A program made the position numbers and the translations under genes. DNA of 24,927 nucleotides, from assembly GCA_036524115.1 (NCBI GenBank), contig DATDCY010000356.1, positions 1 through 24,927 of the forward strand, given 5' to 3'. The stretch comes from a bacterium (GTDB lineage: Bacteria > JAUVQV01 > DATDCY01). Position 1 is the first letter of the stretch; every line of letters starts with the position of its first letter. This document shows, one piece after another, positions 1-10,186 of the stretch. Under the pieces are notes generated by a model. That model worked only from the letters and a program-made list of their open reading frames with translations, made no database searches and was not told where the DNA came from.

Positions 1-1
1 C

Positions 2-1078
2 GACGCGGCGGCGCTGCGCGCGGCGGCGCGGACGGCGGACCAGCTCGAGGGGTTGCTGCGAGGGATCCACCGTCACGCGGCGCCGAAGGGGGGGCGCGCG
101 GCGAGCCTGCTCGCCCGCCTCCTCCTCGACGCCTGGCCGGACCGGCTGGCGCGCCTGCGCGAGCCCGGCGGCGAGCGCTACCTGCTCGCGACTGGCCGCG
201 GCGCCCGTCTCTCGCCGGCAAGCTGCGTGCGCGGGCGCGAATTGATCGTCGCCGTCGAAGTGGACGCCGGGGGCGAGGGCGAGGGGATCATCCACGCGGC
301 TTCAGCCGTCGACGCGGCGACCGTCCGCGAGGAGTGCGCCGGGCGGATCCGCGCCGAGCGCTCGGTGACCTGGGACGAGCGGCAGCGCCGGGTCGTCGGC
401 GTCGAGCGCGAGGCGATCGGGGCCGTCGCGCTGGCGGAGCGGCCGTTCAACCCGGGGGACGGGGAGGCGCTGCCCGTCCTGTGCGAAGTGCTCCGCGCCC
501 AGGGCGCCGCGCTCCTGGCCTTCGACGCGGCCGCGCGGCAGTTGCAGGGCCGCGTGCGCCTCCTGGCCGCCGCCTTCCCCGGCGCGGGCTGGCCGGACCT
601 GTCGGACGGCGCGCTCTTCGCGGCACCGGAGACGTGGCTCGCGTCGCGCCTCGGCGGGGCGCGCACCGCGCGGGACCTGCAGCGCGTGGACGTCGCCGCG
701 GCTCTGCGCGCGCTGATCCCGCCGCGCCTGCTGCCGCAGCTCGAGAAGCTGGCGCCCGCGCACCTCGAGGTCCCGAGCGGCCGGCGCGTGGCGCTCGACT
801 ACGAGCCGCCGGAGGGGCCGGTGCTCGCGGTCAAGCTGCAGGAGCTCTTCGGGCTCGGCGAGACGCCGGCGGTCGCGGCCGGGAAGGTGCCCGTGCTGGT
901 GCACCTGCTCTCGCCGGCGGGACGGCCGGTGCAGGTCACGCGCGATCTGCGCGGCTTCTGGGACGGCGCCTACCGGCAGGTGCGCGCCGAGCTGCGCGGC
1001 CGCTACCCGAAGCACCCCTGGCCCGACGACCCCTGGAACGCCCCACCCACGTCGCGGACCAAACCGCGCGACCGATAG
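2..1078 (+). CDS. hrpB: ATP-dependent RNA helicase HrpB, C-terminal part (5' truncated by window edge)
   Basis: The frame is open from base 2, so the true start lies upstream; an in-frame TTG at 53 is not a credible start. About 358 residues are visible. They cover the region after the DEAH helicase core, ending in the HrpB-specific C-terminal domain. The end carries the family signature RDLRGFWDGAYRQV followed by GRYPKHPWPDDPW, which closely matches the end of E. coli HrpB as I recall it. No helicase motifs are in view because the N-terminal half is missing. HrpB is a DEAH-box family member of poorly defined role. It is the only gene of its strand before 14549 and converges on the response regulator gene. 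Identification rests on the C-terminal signature and is firm. Confidence 0.93.
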   Translation, partial: DAAALRAAARTADQLEGLLRGIHRHAAPKGGRAASLLARLLLDAWPDRLARLREPGGERYLLATGRGARLSPASCVRGRELIVAVEVDAGGEGEGIIHAASAVDAATVREECAGRIRAERSVTWDERQRRVVGVEREAIGAVALAERPFNPGDGEALPVLCEVLRAQGAALLAFDAAARQLQGRVRLLAAAFPGAGWPDLSDGALFAAPETWLASRLGGARTARDLQRVDVAAALRALIPPRLLPQLEKLAPAHLEVPSGRRVALDYEPPEGPVLAVKLQELFGLGETPAVAAGKVPVLVHLLSPAGRPVQVTRDLRGFWDGAYRQVRAELRGRYPKHPWPDDPWNAPPTSRTKPRDR

Positions 1079-1079
1079 C

Positions 1080-1102
1080 TTCTCCTCAATGGCGGAGGAG
1101 AG
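1080..1102 (+). terminator. Hairpin just after hrpB stop, possible weak terminator
   Basis: Two bases after the hrpB stop, TCTCCTC (1081-1087) pairs with GAGGAGA (1095-1101) around a 7-nt loop, with a possible extra T-G pair outside. There is no T-run after it, so an intrinsic terminator is uncertain. Confidence 0.3.
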
Positions 1103-1142
1103 TCCCGGGTTTGCTGGCCGACTGGGGGACGGGGTATGTGCT

Positions 1143-1266
1143 GCGAGCCGCTCAGACGGGGTCAGATGCAAGGAGCGCGACGATCCGGCGACCGAGGCGG
1201 CCTGGTGGCCGCCGCAGGGAGACGGGAGGAGCGCGACGCCGCAGATGGCCCCGTATCAGCGGCTCG

Positions 1267-1267
<1 letters not shown>
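1143..1267. repeat. Nested palindromic intergenic element (REP/MITE-like)
   Basis: Outer arms 1143-1169 and 1241-1267 are 27 nt each. The left arm and the reverse complement of the right arm agree at 22 of 27 positions, including an unbroken GCGAGCCGCT and an ACGGGG block; one further position is a G-U pair in the plus-strand RNA. At the centre is a perfect 7-bp hairpin, GGCGGCC-TGGT-GGCCGCC (1196-1213). Between arms and hairpin sit two direct copies of AGGAGCGCGACG (1171-1182 and 1227-1238), symmetric about the same centre. The right arm ends on the last base of the response regulator stop codon. The GGGGTCAGA string recalls palindromic intergenic repeats linked to RAYT transposases, but that link is from memory. 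The structure could also act as a two-way terminator. Confidence 0.7.
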
Positions 1268-2628
<1,361 letters not shown>

Positions 2629-2635
2629 GTCGCCG

Positions 2636-4075
2636 TCAGTGTACCTCGAAATCCAGCTTCTGCTCCGGGAACGTCAGCGTGAAGGTCGTCCCGGCATCGG
2701 CCTCGGTGCGCACGGTGAGCGTCGCGCCCATCGCCTCGGCCGCGCGCCGGCAGATCGCGAGGCCGAGGCCGGTGCCCCGCGCCCCCTTCCCCGCGGTGAC
2801 GAACGGCTCGAAGAGGCGCGCGAGGACTTCGGGCGGGATGCCCGGGCCGTCGTCGCCGACGCTTGCACCGGGCCCCGCCCCGCCTGCCGGCCCGAACGTG
2901 GCGAGCGTCACCGTGCCGGCGCCCCGCAGGGCCTGCGCGGCGTTGAGGGCGAGGTTCAGGAGCGTCTGGCGCAGCCGGTGATAGTCTGCGCGCACCGCCG
3001 GGAGGCCCTCGGCGAGTTCGAGCCGCAGGGTGACGCCCGCGAAGTCCGGCTGGCGGCGCAGGTGCTGGGCCAGGTCGCGCGCGAGCGCATTGAGATCGAG
3101 ATCGCTCCAGTCCATCCGCGGCGGGCGGGCGTACTCCAGGAGGTCGCGCATGATGCGGTCGATCCGCAGCAGTTCCCGCTCCGCGCGGTCGAGGTGCTCC
3201 CGGGCGGCCTCCGGCGCGCTCTCGTCGCGCGCCAGCGCCAGGTAGCCGGTGACGGCGCCGAGCGGGTTGCCGACCTCGTGCGCCACGCTCGCGGCCACGG
3301 AGCCGACGGCGGCGAGGCGCTCGGCCCGCAGAAGCTCCGCCTCCTTCGCGACGACATCGGCGTGGGCCAGGCGCAACTCCTCGAGGCGCGCACGTTCGAG
3401 ATCGCGTCCCTCGCGCAGCCGCAGGCGCATCCCCTCGAATGCCGCGGCCAGATCCCCCAGCTCGTCGGTGCCGCGTTCCCCGACGGGGCGGTCGAAGTCG
3501 CCGCCGGCGATCCGACCCGCCGCGGCGGCGAGCCGCCGCAGCGGCCCGACGATCTGCACCGAGACCAGCAGGTGCAGGAAGAGCACGAGGACGAGCGCGG
3601 TGATCCCGAGCTGGACGAGCACCTGCAGATGCGTGTAGGCCGCCCGCCGTCCCCGGTCTCCTTGGGCGAATGCGACGACGAGGCTCGCCGGCGGCGCCCC
3701 GCGCGGTGCGAGCGCGTACGACGCGGCGTCCGCCGTCTTGCCCGGCTCGCTACCGGCGGCGGCGACCGTTCGCCCAGCCGCGTCGCGAAGCGTGAGCCCG
3801 GCGATGCTCGGGTCCTCGGCGAGCGAGGCGAGCAGTTCCTGCACCGCGGCCAGGGGCGGGCCCCCGGCGGGCGCGGCTGTCCCCGTCGCGTTCAGGGCGC
3901 CGAGGGCCTTCTCGACCGCCGTGGCCAGCGCGCGCCCGCGCTCGCGCTGCTCGGCCGCGAGGAAGGCGGCGTTCTGGCGCAGGAGCATGACGCCGAGGGT
4001 CCAGAGCGAGATGGCGACGAGCGCGAGGACGTTGAGGATCAACCGCCCGCGGATGCCGAGGCGGCTAGTACGCAT
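2636..4075 (-). CDS. Membrane-bound sensor histidine kinase
   Basis: 479 aa. A first membrane helix lies at about 11-32, then an extracytoplasmic region (about 33-150) of no recognised sensor fold, a second helix (about 152-172) and a HAMP segment (about 173-225). Next come a short coiled linker, the HisKA H-box SVAHEVGNPLGAV with phospho-accepting H266, and the HATPase domain: N-box around N374/N378, G1 VGDDGPGIPP (407-415), F-box LFEPF (421-425) and G2 RGTGLGLAI. All catalytic elements are present. The ATG start overlaps the end of the upstream glycosylphosphotransferase gene by 11 bp, so translation is probably coupled to it. Its partner is the sigma-54 regulator immediately downstream. 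The signal sensed cannot be read from sequence; position suggests envelope or glycan status. Confidence 0.95.
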   Translation of the reverse strand: MRTSRLGIRGRLILNVLALVAISLWTLGVMLLRQNAAFLAAEQRERGRALATAVEKALGALNATGTAAPAGGPPLAAVQELLASLAEDPSIAGLTLRDAAGRTVAAAGSEPGKTADAASYALAPRGAPPASLVVAFAQGDRGRRAAYTHLQVLVQLGITALVLVLFLHLLVSVQIVGPLRRLAAAAGRIAGGDFDRPVGERGTDELGDLAAAFEGMRLRLREGRDLERARLEELRLAHADVVAKEAELLRAERLAAVGSVAASVAHEVGNPLGAVTGYLALARDESAPEAAREHLDRAERELLRIDRIMRDLLEYARPPRMDWSDLDLNALARDLAQHLRRQPDFAGVTLRLELAEGLPAVRADYHRLRQTLLNLALNAAQALRGAGTVTLATFGPAGGAGPGASVGDDGPGIPPEVLARLFEPFVTAGKGARGTGLGLAICRRAAEAMGATLTVRTEADAGTTFTLTFPEQKLDFEVH

Positions 4076-5495
4076 GCTTGTTGACGAAGCCGTTCCAAAG
4101 CGTCATCAACAGGATCTTCACGTCGAAGGAGAGCGACCAGTTCTCGATGTAGAAGATGTCGTACTCGATGCGCTTCTCGATCGAGGTGTTCCCGCGCCAG
4201 CCGTTGACCTGCGCCCAGCCGGTGAGGCCGCAGCGCACCTTGTGGCGGAGCATGTAGCGCGGGACCTTCCCGCTGAACTCCTCGACGAAGACCGGCCGCT
4301 CCGGGCGCGGGCCGACGAAGCTCATCTCCCCCTTGAGGATGTTGATCAGCTGCGGCAGCTCATCCAGGCTCGTGCGCCGCAGCAGCGCGCCGAGCGCCGT
4401 GCGCCGCGGGTCGTCGGGCCGCGCCCAGACCGCGCCGGTCTCGGCCTCCGCGTCGTCGCGCATCGAGCGGAACTTGTACATCTGGAAGAGGGTGCCGTCG
4501 AGGCTCATGCGCTCCTGGCGGTAGAGGACGGGCCCCGGCGAGGTGAGCTTGATCGCCAGCGCGATCAGCGCCAGCAGCGGCGAGAGCAGCACCAGCGCGA
4601 GCAGCGCGAAGACGACGTCGGCGGTGCGCTTGACCGGCCCGTACCAGCCCGAGAGCGGGGTCTCGGTGAGGTTGATCATCGGGATGCCGCCGAGGCTGGC
4701 GAGCCCGGCGCGCAGCATCACGAACTGGAGGATGTCGGGGACGACGAGGATGTCGACCACCTCGCGGTCGACGAGGGCGAGCCCGCGCTCGAGCTGGAGG
4801 TGCTCCTCGCGCGGCAGCGCGAAGAAGACGTGCGCGATGCGGTGGGCGCGCAGCAGCTCCGGCAGGTCGTCGATGCGGCCGAGCAGGGGCGGCGCCTTGG
4901 CGGCCGGCCCGTTCGCGGCGGCGGGCGGCAGGTCGTCGACGAAGCCGGCGACGCGCAGGCCGAGCTGCGGCATCTCGGCGATCTTGCGGGCGATCGTCTG
5001 GCCCAGCTCGCCGGCCCCGACGATGAGCGCCTGGCTGACGTTGATGCCGCGCCGGCGCCGGATGCGCACCGCGATCACGATCAGGGCCCGTCCCGAGGAG
5101 GCCAGCAGGATGCTCGTGGCCCAGAAGAGCAGCAGCATCACCCGCGAGAACGTGTACTCGCGGTAGAAGAAGGTCAGCGAGATCAGCAGCAGGGTGGCGA
5201 GCGAGCCGGCCTTCGCCACGGAGAAGAACTCCTCGGTGCGCGAGAGGCGCCGCTGCGAGGCGTAGAGGCCGTTGACCCAGCTCGCCGCGAACCAGAGCGC
5301 CAGCACGACCGGCAGGAAGTTGAGGTAGGTGGCCAGCGGCGCGAAGCCCCTGGTGACCGGCACGATCTCGAAGTGGAAGCGCAGCAGGTACGCGAGCACG
5401 TAGGCGGCGGAGACCGCCGCGAGATCGGAGACGAAGGCGATCGCCGCCAGCGCCCGGAGGGGTTTCTGCACCATGATGAGGGCCGATTTTACCAT
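4065..5495 (-). CDS. Undecaprenyl-phosphate sugar phosphotransferase (WcaJ-like polyprenyl glycosylphosphotransferase)
   Basis: 476 aa, typical of the large polyisoprenyl-phosphate hexose-1-phosphate transferases that start exopolysaccharide or O-antigen repeat units on the inner membrane. Hydrophobic helices occupy about 13-37, 55-72, 97-112 and 117-143. A Rossmann-like segment starts at LIVGAGELG (157-165). A re-entrant or membrane helix at 291-317 leads into the catalytic bacterial sugar transferase domain: [20 protein letters not shown], the Asp-Glu pair in TSLDELPQL (D378, E379), FVGPRPERP and [12 protein letters not shown]. Domain order matches the glucose-1-phosphate transferase subgroup, but the sugar is inferred. 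Start choice is uncertain: ATG at 5495 has only a distant GGGAGG (17 nt away), and a second ATG lies seven codons in. The gene follows DUF362 after a 36-nt gap and overlaps the kinase gene. Confidence 0.92.
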   Translation of the reverse strand: MVKSALIMVQKPLRALAAIAFVSDLAAVSAAYVLAYLLRFHFEIVPVTRGFAPLATYLNFLPVVLALWFAASWVNGLYASQRRLSRTEEFFSVAKAGSLATLLLISLTFFYREYTFSRVMLLLFWATSILLASSGRALIVIAVRIRRRRGINVSQALIVGAGELGQTIARKIAEMPQLGLRVAGFVDDLPPAAANGPAAKAPPLLGRIDDLPELLRAHRIAHVFFALPREEHLQLERGLALVDREVVDILVVPDILQFVMLRAGLASLGGIPMINLTETPLSGWYGPVKRTADVVFALLALVLLSPLLALIALAIKLTSPGPVLYRQERMSLDGTLFQMYKFRSMRDDAEAETGAVWARPDDPRRTALGALLRRTSLDELPQLINILKGEMSFVGPRPERPVFVEEFSGKVPRYMLRHKVRCGLTGWAQVNGWRGNTSIEKRIEYDIFYIENWSLSFDVKILLMTLWNGFVNKHAY

Positions 5496-5504
5496 GGGCG
5501 GCGC

Positions 5505-5522
5505 GGGCGGAGCCTCCCGCCC
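5505..5522 (-). other. Hairpin in the gap before the glycosylphosphotransferase gene
   Basis: On the minus strand GGGCGG pairs with CCGCCC around GAGGCT. It lies in the 36-nt gap after the DUF362 gene, the longest gap within the minus-strand unit. Its loop side contains the only purine-rich GGGAGG upstream of the next start. Confidence 0.35.
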
Positions 5523-5531
5523 GATGCCGCC

Positions 5532-6779
5532 CTAGAGCTGCGCGCGGTGGAGGCGCATCCGCGCCGGGTCGAGCGTGACCCGGCCCTGCAGGATCCCCGA
5601 TGCGGGGGCGTAGAGGCCCCCGAGCGCGTTGATGCGGTCGCGCGCGGCGGTCAGCCACGCCCGGACGGCCGGCGCGGACGGGTGGTGCCGCGGATTGCCG
5701 TCGATGGGGTAGAGGATGTCGCGCGCCGCGACGAAGTCCAGCGCCACGGGGTCCTGGCCGGCGAGGAGCCGGTCGCAGCGTCGCGTCGCGCTCGCCGGGT
5801 AGCCCGTGATCGCGAGGTGCGACACCCACGTCGCGTCGAGGATGGTGAGCGCGGGCGTGCGCACGATCGCGTACATCTCCGCGGCGGTCAGGCCGAGCGC
5901 CCCGTAGTGGCGCGGCATGAGCTGGCCGTCGGCCATCGAGAGCAGGCCGTAGCAGTGCTTGACGGCGCCCGTGAACTCCGAGCCGCCGTGGTCCTTGAGC
6001 ACGGGCACGTTCAGCAGCTTGAGGTTCCCGCGGAAGGCGCCGTTCTTCCAGATGCCGCGGCGCAGCTCGACCCGGTTGCCCCCGCGCGTCGTGAAGCAGG
6101 GATAGGAGACGGCCCCGAGCCTGCGATAGCCGTTGGCGGCGTGGTCGTCGTCGGCGATGAACCGCGCCCGGATCGGGTCGAGCAGGAACTGCGAGACGCG
6201 TGGATCGCGGAAGCAGCCGTACACGAGCCAGGTGAAGCTGTGGCGCGGGTCGTTGGCGTTGGCCTGCACGGACCCGTCGCCGTCGTAAGCGGCGGACGTG
6301 TCGCACCGCAGGCTGCCGCGCCCCTGCCCGTTCTCGACGAGCACGACCTCCCCGGCGAAGCCGTCCGGGTGGTCGAGCACGGCCTGGACGATGCCGCGCA
6401 CGAGGTCGCTGTTCGTCGCTCCGCGGTACTTCCACTGCGCGTTGACCTTGACGAGGACGACGTCCCCGCGGGCGATCATGCCCCCGGGGCCGCTGCGGGC
6501 GCCGGCGGTCGCGGAGCGGTGGAACTTGTACCCGCGCGCCCCCAGCAGGTCCAGCAGCGCCTCGACGCCCGCATGGCGGTTGTCGCCCCACGTGAAGGGG
6601 TCGGCCGGCATGTTCGTCACCGAGAAGAGGTCGCTGCCGAAGACCGGACCGGCCGCGCGCGCCAGGCCGCCGAGGGGCGCAAGCGCGCCAGCGGCGGCGC
6701 CCGCGGCGGCCGCCTTCAGCAGCTGGCGGCGGCTGATGCCCGCCTGTGTATTCTCTTCGGGCTGCGCGGCGCGGCTCAC
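5532..6779 (-). CDS. Tat-exported DUF362 domain protein
   Basis: 415 aa from a GTG start. The N-terminus carries a twin-arginine signal, SRRQLLK (16-22), then an Ala-rich hydrophobic stretch ending near ARA (40-42), so export of a folded, perhaps cofactor-bearing, protein is predicted. The rest resembles DUF362 proteins: LVKVNAQWKYRG, VLVENGQGRG, LKLLNVPVLKDHGGSEFTGAVKHCYG and an aspartate-rich end region (LAGQDPVALDFVAARDILYP). The five or so cysteines are scattered and form no CxxC clusters, so the ferredoxin module found in some DUF362 proteins is absent. The biochemical role of the family is unknown to me. The start lies 1 nt after the stop of the upstream glycosyltransferase, so it is translated with the glycan genes; a role in surface polymer handling is only a guess. 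Confidence 0.85.
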   Translation of the reverse strand: MSRAAQPEENTQAGISRRQLLKAAAAGAAAGALAPLGGLARAAGPVFGSDLFSVTNMPADPFTWGDNRHAGVEALLDLLGARGYKFHRSATAGARSGPGGMIARGDVVLVKVNAQWKYRGATNSDLVRGIVQAVLDHPDGFAGEVVLVENGQGRGSLRCDTSAAYDGDGSVQANANDPRHSFTWLVYGCFRDPRVSQFLLDPIRARFIADDDHAANGYRRLGAVSYPCFTTRGGNRVELRRGIWKNGAFRGNLKLLNVPVLKDHGGSEFTGAVKHCYGLLSMADGQLMPRHYGALGLTAAEMYAIVRTPALTILDATWVSHLAITGYPASATRRCDRLLAGQDPVALDFVAARDILYPIDGNPRHHPSAPAVRAWLTAARDRINALGGLYAPASGILQGRVTLDPARMRLHRAQL

Positions 6780-6780
6780 G

Positions 6781-7974
6781 TCACGTTGGACGCCGCCGGG
6801 CCCCGGACGGTTCCGGCGCTCGCGCGCCCGCGTCGCGGTTGCGCTCGACCCAGTCGCGGAGCTCCGCGATGTAGCGCGGCCGGTCGAAGCGCTGCACGGA
6901 CGCGCGGACCGCCGCCGGGTCGAAGTCGCGCTCGTGCGCCTCGAAGAAGCGCACCGCCGCCACCAGCGAGTCCGCCGTCTGCTCGGGGAAGAGCACGCCG
7001 GTGGGCGCGCCCGCAGGCGGCGGCCACGGCGCGTGCGCCCCGGGGAAGCCGGGGTGCGGCACGACCGTCTCGAGCGCGCCGCCCCTGCCGAGCGCGATCA
7101 CCGGCCGGCCGCTCGCCTGGGCCTCGACCGGCGTGATGCCGAAGTCCTCCTCCGCCGTGAAGACGAAGGCGCGGCACCCCGCGTAGGCCGCGCGCAGCGC
7201 GTCGGGGCCGATCCAGCCGAGGAACTCCACGTTCGGTCCGGCCAGAGCGCGCAGCCGCTCCTCGTCCTGGCCGCTGCCGACGATGCGCAGCGGGCGGCCG
7301 AGCCGGTTGAAGGCCTCGACCGCGAGATCGACGCGCTTGTACGGCGCGAACGCGTTGACCATCAGGTAGTAACCGCCGCCCCCCTCCCCGGGCGCGAAGG
7401 CGGAGAGGTCGACCGGCGGGTAGATCACATCCGCGTCGCGGCCGTAGTACTGGCGGATGCGGCCCGCCACGTGGCGCGAGATCGCGGCGTAGCGGTGCGG
7501 GCGCCCGGCCGTCGCCACGTCCCAGGCGCGCATCCTGCCGATGAGCGGCGGGATGAGCCGGCGGTTCCACCACGCGAGCCGCTCCGGGCCGAAGTAGTGC
7601 GCGTACTGGTCCCACGCGTAGCGCATCGGCGTGTAGCAGTAGCAGAGGTGCGTCGCGCCCGGCGCGGCGATCGCGCCCTTGGCGACGCAGTGGCTGCTCG
7701 AGAGCACGAGGTCGTACCCGCGCAGGTCGAACGACTCCACCGCCGCCGGGTACAGCGGCAGCAGGTGGCGGTAGATGCGGTCGCGGCCGGGGACGCGCTG
7801 GATCCAGGACGCGCGGATCGCCATGCGCTCGATCGGCGCCGAGAGGTGGCCGGCGCGGTGCAGCAGCGTGAAGAGCGTCGCCCCCGGGAAGAGCTCGCAC
7901 ATCGCCTCGAGGCACTTTTCGCCCCCGCGCATGCCGGTGAGCCAGTCGTGGACGAGCGCGACGCGCGGGCTCAT
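6781..7974 (-). CDS. GT4-family glycosyltransferase, WbaZ/mannosyltransferase-like
   Basis: 397 aa, GT-B fold. The N-terminal acceptor half contains VALVHDWLTGMRGGEK (5-20) and the distinctive HLCYCYTPMRYAWDQY (109-124), which I associate with WbaZ-like O-antigen mannosyltransferases. The C-terminal nucleotide-sugar half has YKRVDLAVEAF (212-222), RIVGSGQDE and the E-x7-E signature EDFGITPVE (276-284). Proline- and alanine-rich residues near 310-325 and the charged tail look like GC-rich linker. Its ATG overlaps the previous glycosyltransferase gene by ATGA. It is the third of three consecutive glycosyltransferases. Donor and acceptor sugars are inferred at best; mannose is the family default. 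Confidence 0.9.
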   Translation of the reverse strand: MSPRVALVHDWLTGMRGGEKCLEAMCELFPGATLFTLLHRAGHLSAPIERMAIRASWIQRVPGRDRIYRHLLPLYPAAVESFDLRGYDLVLSSSHCVAKGAIAAPGATHLCYCYTPMRYAWDQYAHYFGPERLAWWNRRLIPPLIGRMRAWDVATAGRPHRYAAISRHVAGRIRQYYGRDADVIYPPVDLSAFAPGEGGGGYYLMVNAFAPYKRVDLAVEAFNRLGRPLRIVGSGQDEERLRALAGPNVEFLGWIGPDALRAAYAGCRAFVFTAEEDFGITPVEAQASGRPVIALGRGGALETVVPHPGFPGAHAPWPPPAGAPTGVLFPEQTADSLVAAVRFFEAHERDFDPAAVRASVQRFDRPRYIAELRDWVERNRDAGARAPEPSGARRRPT

Positions 7975-9074
7975 CCGAGCGCCTCGCGGTAGACGCCCAG
8001 CGTGCGGCGCGCCGCCTCGTCCCAGGAGAAGAGGCGCGCGCGCTCGAGGCCGAGGCGCACGAGCCGCTCGCGCAGCGCCGCGTCGTCGAGGACGCGGCAG
8101 ACCGCCTCGACGAGGGAGTCCTCGTCCTGCGGCGAGAAGTACGCGGCCGCGGGCCCGAGCACCTCCGGCAGGGAGGCGGCCGACGAGGCGGCCACCGGGG
8201 TGCCGCAGGCCATCGCCTCGAGCGGCGGCAGGCCGAAGCCCTCGTGGAGCGAGGGGAAGGCGAAGAGCGCGGCGCCGGCGTAGAGCAGCGCGAGGGCCTC
8301 CCGGTCCACGGGCGCGACAAAGCGCGCGCGCCCCTGGATGCCGAGGCGCCGTGCCCGCTTCTCCAGTCCGTGGCGCTGGGGCGCGTCCCCGCCGACGGCC
8401 ACGAGCAGGAGGCCGGGGTAGCGTCGCGCGAGCCGGACGAAGCCCGAGAGCAGCAGGTCCAGGTTCTTGTGCCCCTTGGGGTTGCCGACGAAGAGCACGT
8501 AGGGGGCCGCGATGCCGAAGGCCTCCGCCACGTGGGCCTCGGCCTCCCCGGCGGGGCGGGGCCGGAAGATCTCCTCCACGCCGTTGGGGATGACGGCGAG
8601 CTTGCCGCGTGCCCGCGGGAAGGCCGCGGCGATGTCGCGCGCCGAGGCGTGCGAGACCGTGATCACGCGGGCCGCGGCGGCGACGGCGCGCCCGATCATC
8701 AGGCGCGCGTACAGCCGCGGCAGCCCGCGGTACTCGCGCGCCTGCAGGTGGATCAGGTCGTGGACGGTGACCACGGCCGGGCAGGGCAGGCGCGCCGGCA
8801 ACACGTAGTGCGGCGCGTGGTAGAGGTCCAGCTGCAGCTCGCGCGCCTTCGCCGCGAGCGCCGTGAGCTCGCGCAGGGAGTACCCGCCGGCGCGCTCGGG
8901 CACGAGCCGGACCCGGTCGCCCTGCGGCAGGAGCGCCTCGTCACCGGGGCGGTGGAAGAGCACCCACTCGACGCCGCGCTCGAGCCCGACGAGCCGCTCC
9001 ACGAGGTTGCGCACGTGCGTGCCGATCCCGTAGTCGGCCGCCTTGCGCGCGTCGACGCCGATGCGCACGCTCAC
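7971..9074 (-). CDS. GT4-family glycosyltransferase (second of tandem pair)
   Basis: 367 aa, GT-B fold, GTG start overlapping the preceding gene by GTGA. The N-terminal IGVDARKAADYGIGTHVRNL and VTVHDLIHL lie in the acceptor half. The donor half contains LFVGNPKGHKNLDLLL (194-209) and EX7E in HEGFGLPPLEAMACGTPV (E278, E286). It ends with FSWDEAARRTLGVYREALG, which closely parallels the end of the preceding glycosyltransferase (FSWDRCARETLAVYREAAG). The two are therefore probably an old tandem duplication that has since diverged in the acceptor half. It has no signal peptide and is expected at the cytoplasmic membrane face, building lipid-linked glycan. Sugar specificity is unknown. Confidence 0.91.
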   Translation of the reverse strand: MSVRIGVDARKAADYGIGTHVRNLVERLVGLERGVEWVLFHRPGDEALLPQGDRVRLVPERAGGYSLRELTALAAKARELQLDLYHAPHYVLPARLPCPAVVTVHDLIHLQAREYRGLPRLYARLMIGRAVAAAARVITVSHASARDIAAAFPRARGKLAVIPNGVEEIFRPRPAGEAEAHVAEAFGIAAPYVLFVGNPKGHKNLDLLLSGFVRLARRYPGLLLVAVGGDAPQRHGLEKRARRLGIQGRARFVAPVDREALALLYAGAALFAFPSLHEGFGLPPLEAMACGTPVAASSAASLPEVLGPAAAYFSPQDEDSLVEAVCRVLDDAALRERLVRLGLERARLFSWDEAARRTLGVYREALG

Positions 9075-10186
9075 CGCCGCTCCCCTGCCGCCTCGCGATA
9101 GACCGCCAGGGTCTCGCGCGCGCAGCGGTCCCAGCTGAAGCCGGCCGCCCGCGCCAGGCCGCGCTCACGCAGGGCGGCGAGCCGCCCCGGGTCGGACGCC
9201 AGCTCCGCCAGGCGCGCCGCCAGCAGGGCGGGGTCCCCGAGGGCGAACAGCTCGCCCGCGCCGGCGACCGTCTCCGGCAGGGCCGAGGCGTCGGCCGCGA
9301 GCACCGGCGTCCCGCAGGCCATCGCCTCGAGCGCCGGCAGGCCGAACCCCTCGTACGCCGAGGGGACCACCGCGAGCGTCGCCCCGCGGTACAGGGCGGG
9401 CAGGTCCGCGTCCGGGACGTAGCCGAGCAGGCGCACGGCCGGCTCAAGCCCGCGGCCGCGGATCCCCGCGGCGATCGCCTCCCCGCGCCAGCCCGGCCCG
9501 CCCGCGAGCGCGAGCTGCAGGTCCGCCGCCTCCGGCCGCGTGTGGCGCAGGATCTCGAAGGCATCGACGAGCAGCGGCACGTTCTTGCGCGGCTCGAAGA
9601 CGCCGACGAAGAGCAGGTAGCGGCCCGTCAGGCCGTGGCGCTCGCGCGCCCGCCGGTCCGCGGCCGCATCCCCCCCGGGCGAGAAGCCGGGGTCGACGCC
9701 GTAGGGGACCACCGCGACCTTGCCCGCCGCCCGCGGGAAGCGCTCGAGGATCTCGCGGCGGCTGAACTCCGACCCCGTGATCACCCGCCGCGCCGCGCGG
9801 ACCGCCCGTGCCGTGAGCGCGGCGAAGAGCAGGCGGTGGGCGCCCGAGACCGCCGCCGGGAAGCGCAGCGGGATCAGGTCGTGCACCGTCGCGACGAGCG
9901 GGCACCCGGCGAAGGCCGGGACGGCGAAGTTCGCCGTCCCGTGGAACAGGTCCAGCCGCGCGCGCCGGCAGGCGCCGGGCAGCCGGCCGAAGGTCCACGC
10001 GTGGCGGTTGCGCCCAGGGACGACCACGACCTCGCACTCCGGCGGCGCCGCCAGCGGCGCGTCGGCGAAGAGCACGAAGCGCTCCGGCGCCCCGGCGCGC
10101 GCGAGCGCCGCGACCAGGTTCGCGGTGTAGCTGCCGATGCCGGTGCGCGGCGCGTTCGCCAGCCGCGCGTCGATGCCGATCCTCAT
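9071..10186 (-). CDS. GT4-family glycosyltransferase (first of tandem pair)
   Basis: 371 aa. The frame is open further upstream, but the product begins at MRIGIDARLANAPRTGIGSY. This start is set by the ATGA overlap with the pgsA stop and by the paralogous start of the next gene. The GT-B acceptor half has FHGTANFAVP and VATVHDLIPLRFP (98-110). The donor half has LLFVGVFEPRKNVPLLVDAF (191-210) and EX7E YEGFGLPALEAMACGTPVLA (E279, E287). It is the first glycosyltransferase after the phospholipid gene pgsA and probably acts on the lipid-linked glycan started by the glycosylphosphotransferase downstream. The substrate sugars cannot be deduced. Confidence 0.91.
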   Translation of the reverse strand: MRIGIDARLANAPRTGIGSYTANLVAALARAGAPERFVLFADAPLAAPPECEVVVVPGRNRHAWTFGRLPGACRRARLDLFHGTANFAVPAFAGCPLVATVHDLIPLRFPAAVSGAHRLLFAALTARAVRAARRVITGSEFSRREILERFPRAAGKVAVVPYGVDPGFSPGGDAAADRRARERHGLTGRYLLFVGVFEPRKNVPLLVDAFEILRHTRPEAADLQLALAGGPGWRGEAIAAGIRGRGLEPAVRLLGYVPDADLPALYRGATLAVVPSAYEGFGLPALEAMACGTPVLAADASALPETVAGAGELFALGDPALLAARLAELASDPGRLAALRERGLARAAGFSWDRCARETLAVYREAAGERR

